Below, one piece after another: positions 35,157 through 35,459 of a DNA stretch of 35,459 nucleotides (positions within the stretch are counted from its first letter, which is position 1; every line of letters starts with the position of its first letter). Where the stretch lies: positions 1 through 35,459 of the forward strand of contig NZ_JAIHOM010000051.1 in the NCBI RefSeq assembly GCF_026130165.1, written 5' to 3'. The translations under genes and the position numbers were made by a program. Under the pieces are notes generated by a model that was given only the letters and a program-made list of their open reading frames with translations, made no database searches and was not told the DNA's origin. This stretch comes from Spirulina subsalsa FACHB-351. GTDB lineage: Bacteria; Cyanobacteriota; Cyanobacteriia; Cyanobacteriales; Spirulinaceae.

Positions 35157-35182
35157 ATCCCCGACTTAAAAAGTACGGGGAT
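35157..35182. terminator. strong hairpin after the YbjN-like gene
   Basis: ATCCCCGACTT (35157-35167) pairs with AAGT-A-CGGGGAT (35171-35182) with one bulged A and an AAA loop. The following ATTCTTT is a weak U-tract. It lies 54 bp after the YbjN stop and may end that transcript. The sequence also resembles hairpins at IS200/IS605-type element ends in cyanobacteria, from memory. Confidence 0.5.
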
Positions 35183-35223
35183 TCTTTGCTCACAGACTTT
35201 GATGTTGCCCTCTGGAGGCAGTC

Positions 35224-35310
35224 ATGAAACCTCAAGTTCAAGCTCAACCCACCTCGTTATATGACAGAGACTATCAACTGTGGTTAGAGCGCAAGGGCTT
35301 CGGGGGCTGA
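35224..35310 (+). pseudogene. DUF29-family stub
   Basis: 28 codons from ATG 35224 to TGA 35308-35310, with GGAGGCAGTC just upstream as a ribosome site. The sequence TSLYDRDYQLWLE is the typical start of cyanobacterial DUF29 proteins (about 140-150 aa), after which the frame ends in RKGFGG. The rest of the domain is not found downstream, so this is a remnant of a DUF29 gene cut short by deletion. The family has no settled function. Confidence 0.65.
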
Positions 35311-35367
35311 TTTTTTCGTCAATTTGTACAATTTTTGGACCCTTTGCGATCGCAACCCTAACCCCCC

Positions 35368-35459
35368 ATGTTTCACCCCCACCCCGCCCACCCCAAACTC
35401 CCCTTTATCCCCCCCCGCTACAACCCCCTCATCCTCCGTCTCGCTCACCTCCTGCTCCC
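35368..35459 (+). CDS. start of a gene running off the right edge, PlsC-type acyltransferase-like
   Basis: ATG 35368 opens a frame of 30 codons to the edge of the window. The text LPFIPPRYNPLILRLAHLLL resembles the N-terminus of cyanobacterial 1-acyl-glycerol-3-phosphate acyltransferase-like proteins, from memory. The catalytic H-x4-D is not in the window, so the assignment is tentative. Position and direction are clear; identity is not. Confidence 0.5.
   Translation, partial: MFHPHPAHPKLPFIPPRYNPLILRLAHLLL

Noticed and set aside
34546-35182. Complete IS200/IS605-type element around the YbjN-like gene
   Set aside because: Only hairpins of a similar look flank the gene. There is no TnpA or TnpB sequence and no target-site evidence.
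1-35459. tRNA and rRNA genes
   Set aside because: I looked through the gaps for the T-loop GTTCRANYC in a cloverleaf setting and for rRNA core sequences and found none I could support.

Overview
The window looks like a cyanobacterial chromosome. The octamer GCGATCGC (HIP1-type site) recurs through genes and gaps. The hairpin GTTGGGT...ACCCAAC and heptanucleotide tandem repeats typical of cyanobacteria are present. Several proteins have the look of cyanobacterial families (YbjN, TauE, Wzc-like kinase, a DUF29 stub). No species can be named from sequence alone.

Layout. (1) 1-2312: the right edge of what is probably a type III CRISPR-Cas locus, with one double-RAMP protein (Cmr6-like half followed by a Cmr1-like half) after an unidentified, possibly broken reading frame. 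(2) 2346-2610: four tandem copies of a 74-81 bp hairpin-plus-heptamer repeat. (3) 2627-7987: a Wzc-like polysaccharide co-polymerase/kinase, a TauE/SafE anion exporter, a YaaW/UPF0174-like protein and an unrecognised protein with disordered, basic ends. (4) 8165-13546 (minus) and 13954-20451 (plus): two divergent operons that share a 407-bp gap and look like two lipid-linked-sugar modules. The minus operon has an SDR epimerase, a GtrA-GT2 fusion and two tandem paralogous GT-C membrane glycosyltransferases. The plus operon has a small membrane-associated protein, a GMC flavin oxidoreductase, an SDR, a GT-C glycosyltransferase, a second SDR and a UbiA-family polyprenyl-phosphate phosphoribosyltransferase-like protein. 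(5) 20525-34326 (minus): an ABC-exported polysaccharide cluster. Wzm and Wzt come first in transcription, then two methyltransferases, seven glycosyltransferases or likely ones, a large membrane protein interrupted by a frameshift in an A8 run, and a truncated GT-C protein. (6) 34327-35459: divergent promoter region, a YbjN-like gene with a 5' leader that can form alternative hairpins, a truncated DUF29 stub, and the start of a gene that looks like a PlsC-type acyltransferase.

How the genes may work together. The minus cluster would assemble a methylated glycan on a lipid carrier in the cytoplasm and export it through Wzm/Wzt. The two divergent operons would make polyprenyl-phosphate sugars that GT-C enzymes use on the far side of the membrane to decorate that or another glycan. 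The most interesting candidate for an undescribed system is the plus-strand operon 13954-20451. Its combination of a UbiA phosphoribosyltransferase-like enzyme, a flavin oxidase and two NAD-dependent SDRs parallels the mycobacterial decaprenyl-phosphoryl-arabinose route (Rv3806c, DprE1, DprE2). Here, however, the oxidase is of the unrelated GMC family, and a region resembling the N-terminus of long-chain alcohol oxidases is split off as its own small gene. This is inference from family recognition and gene order.
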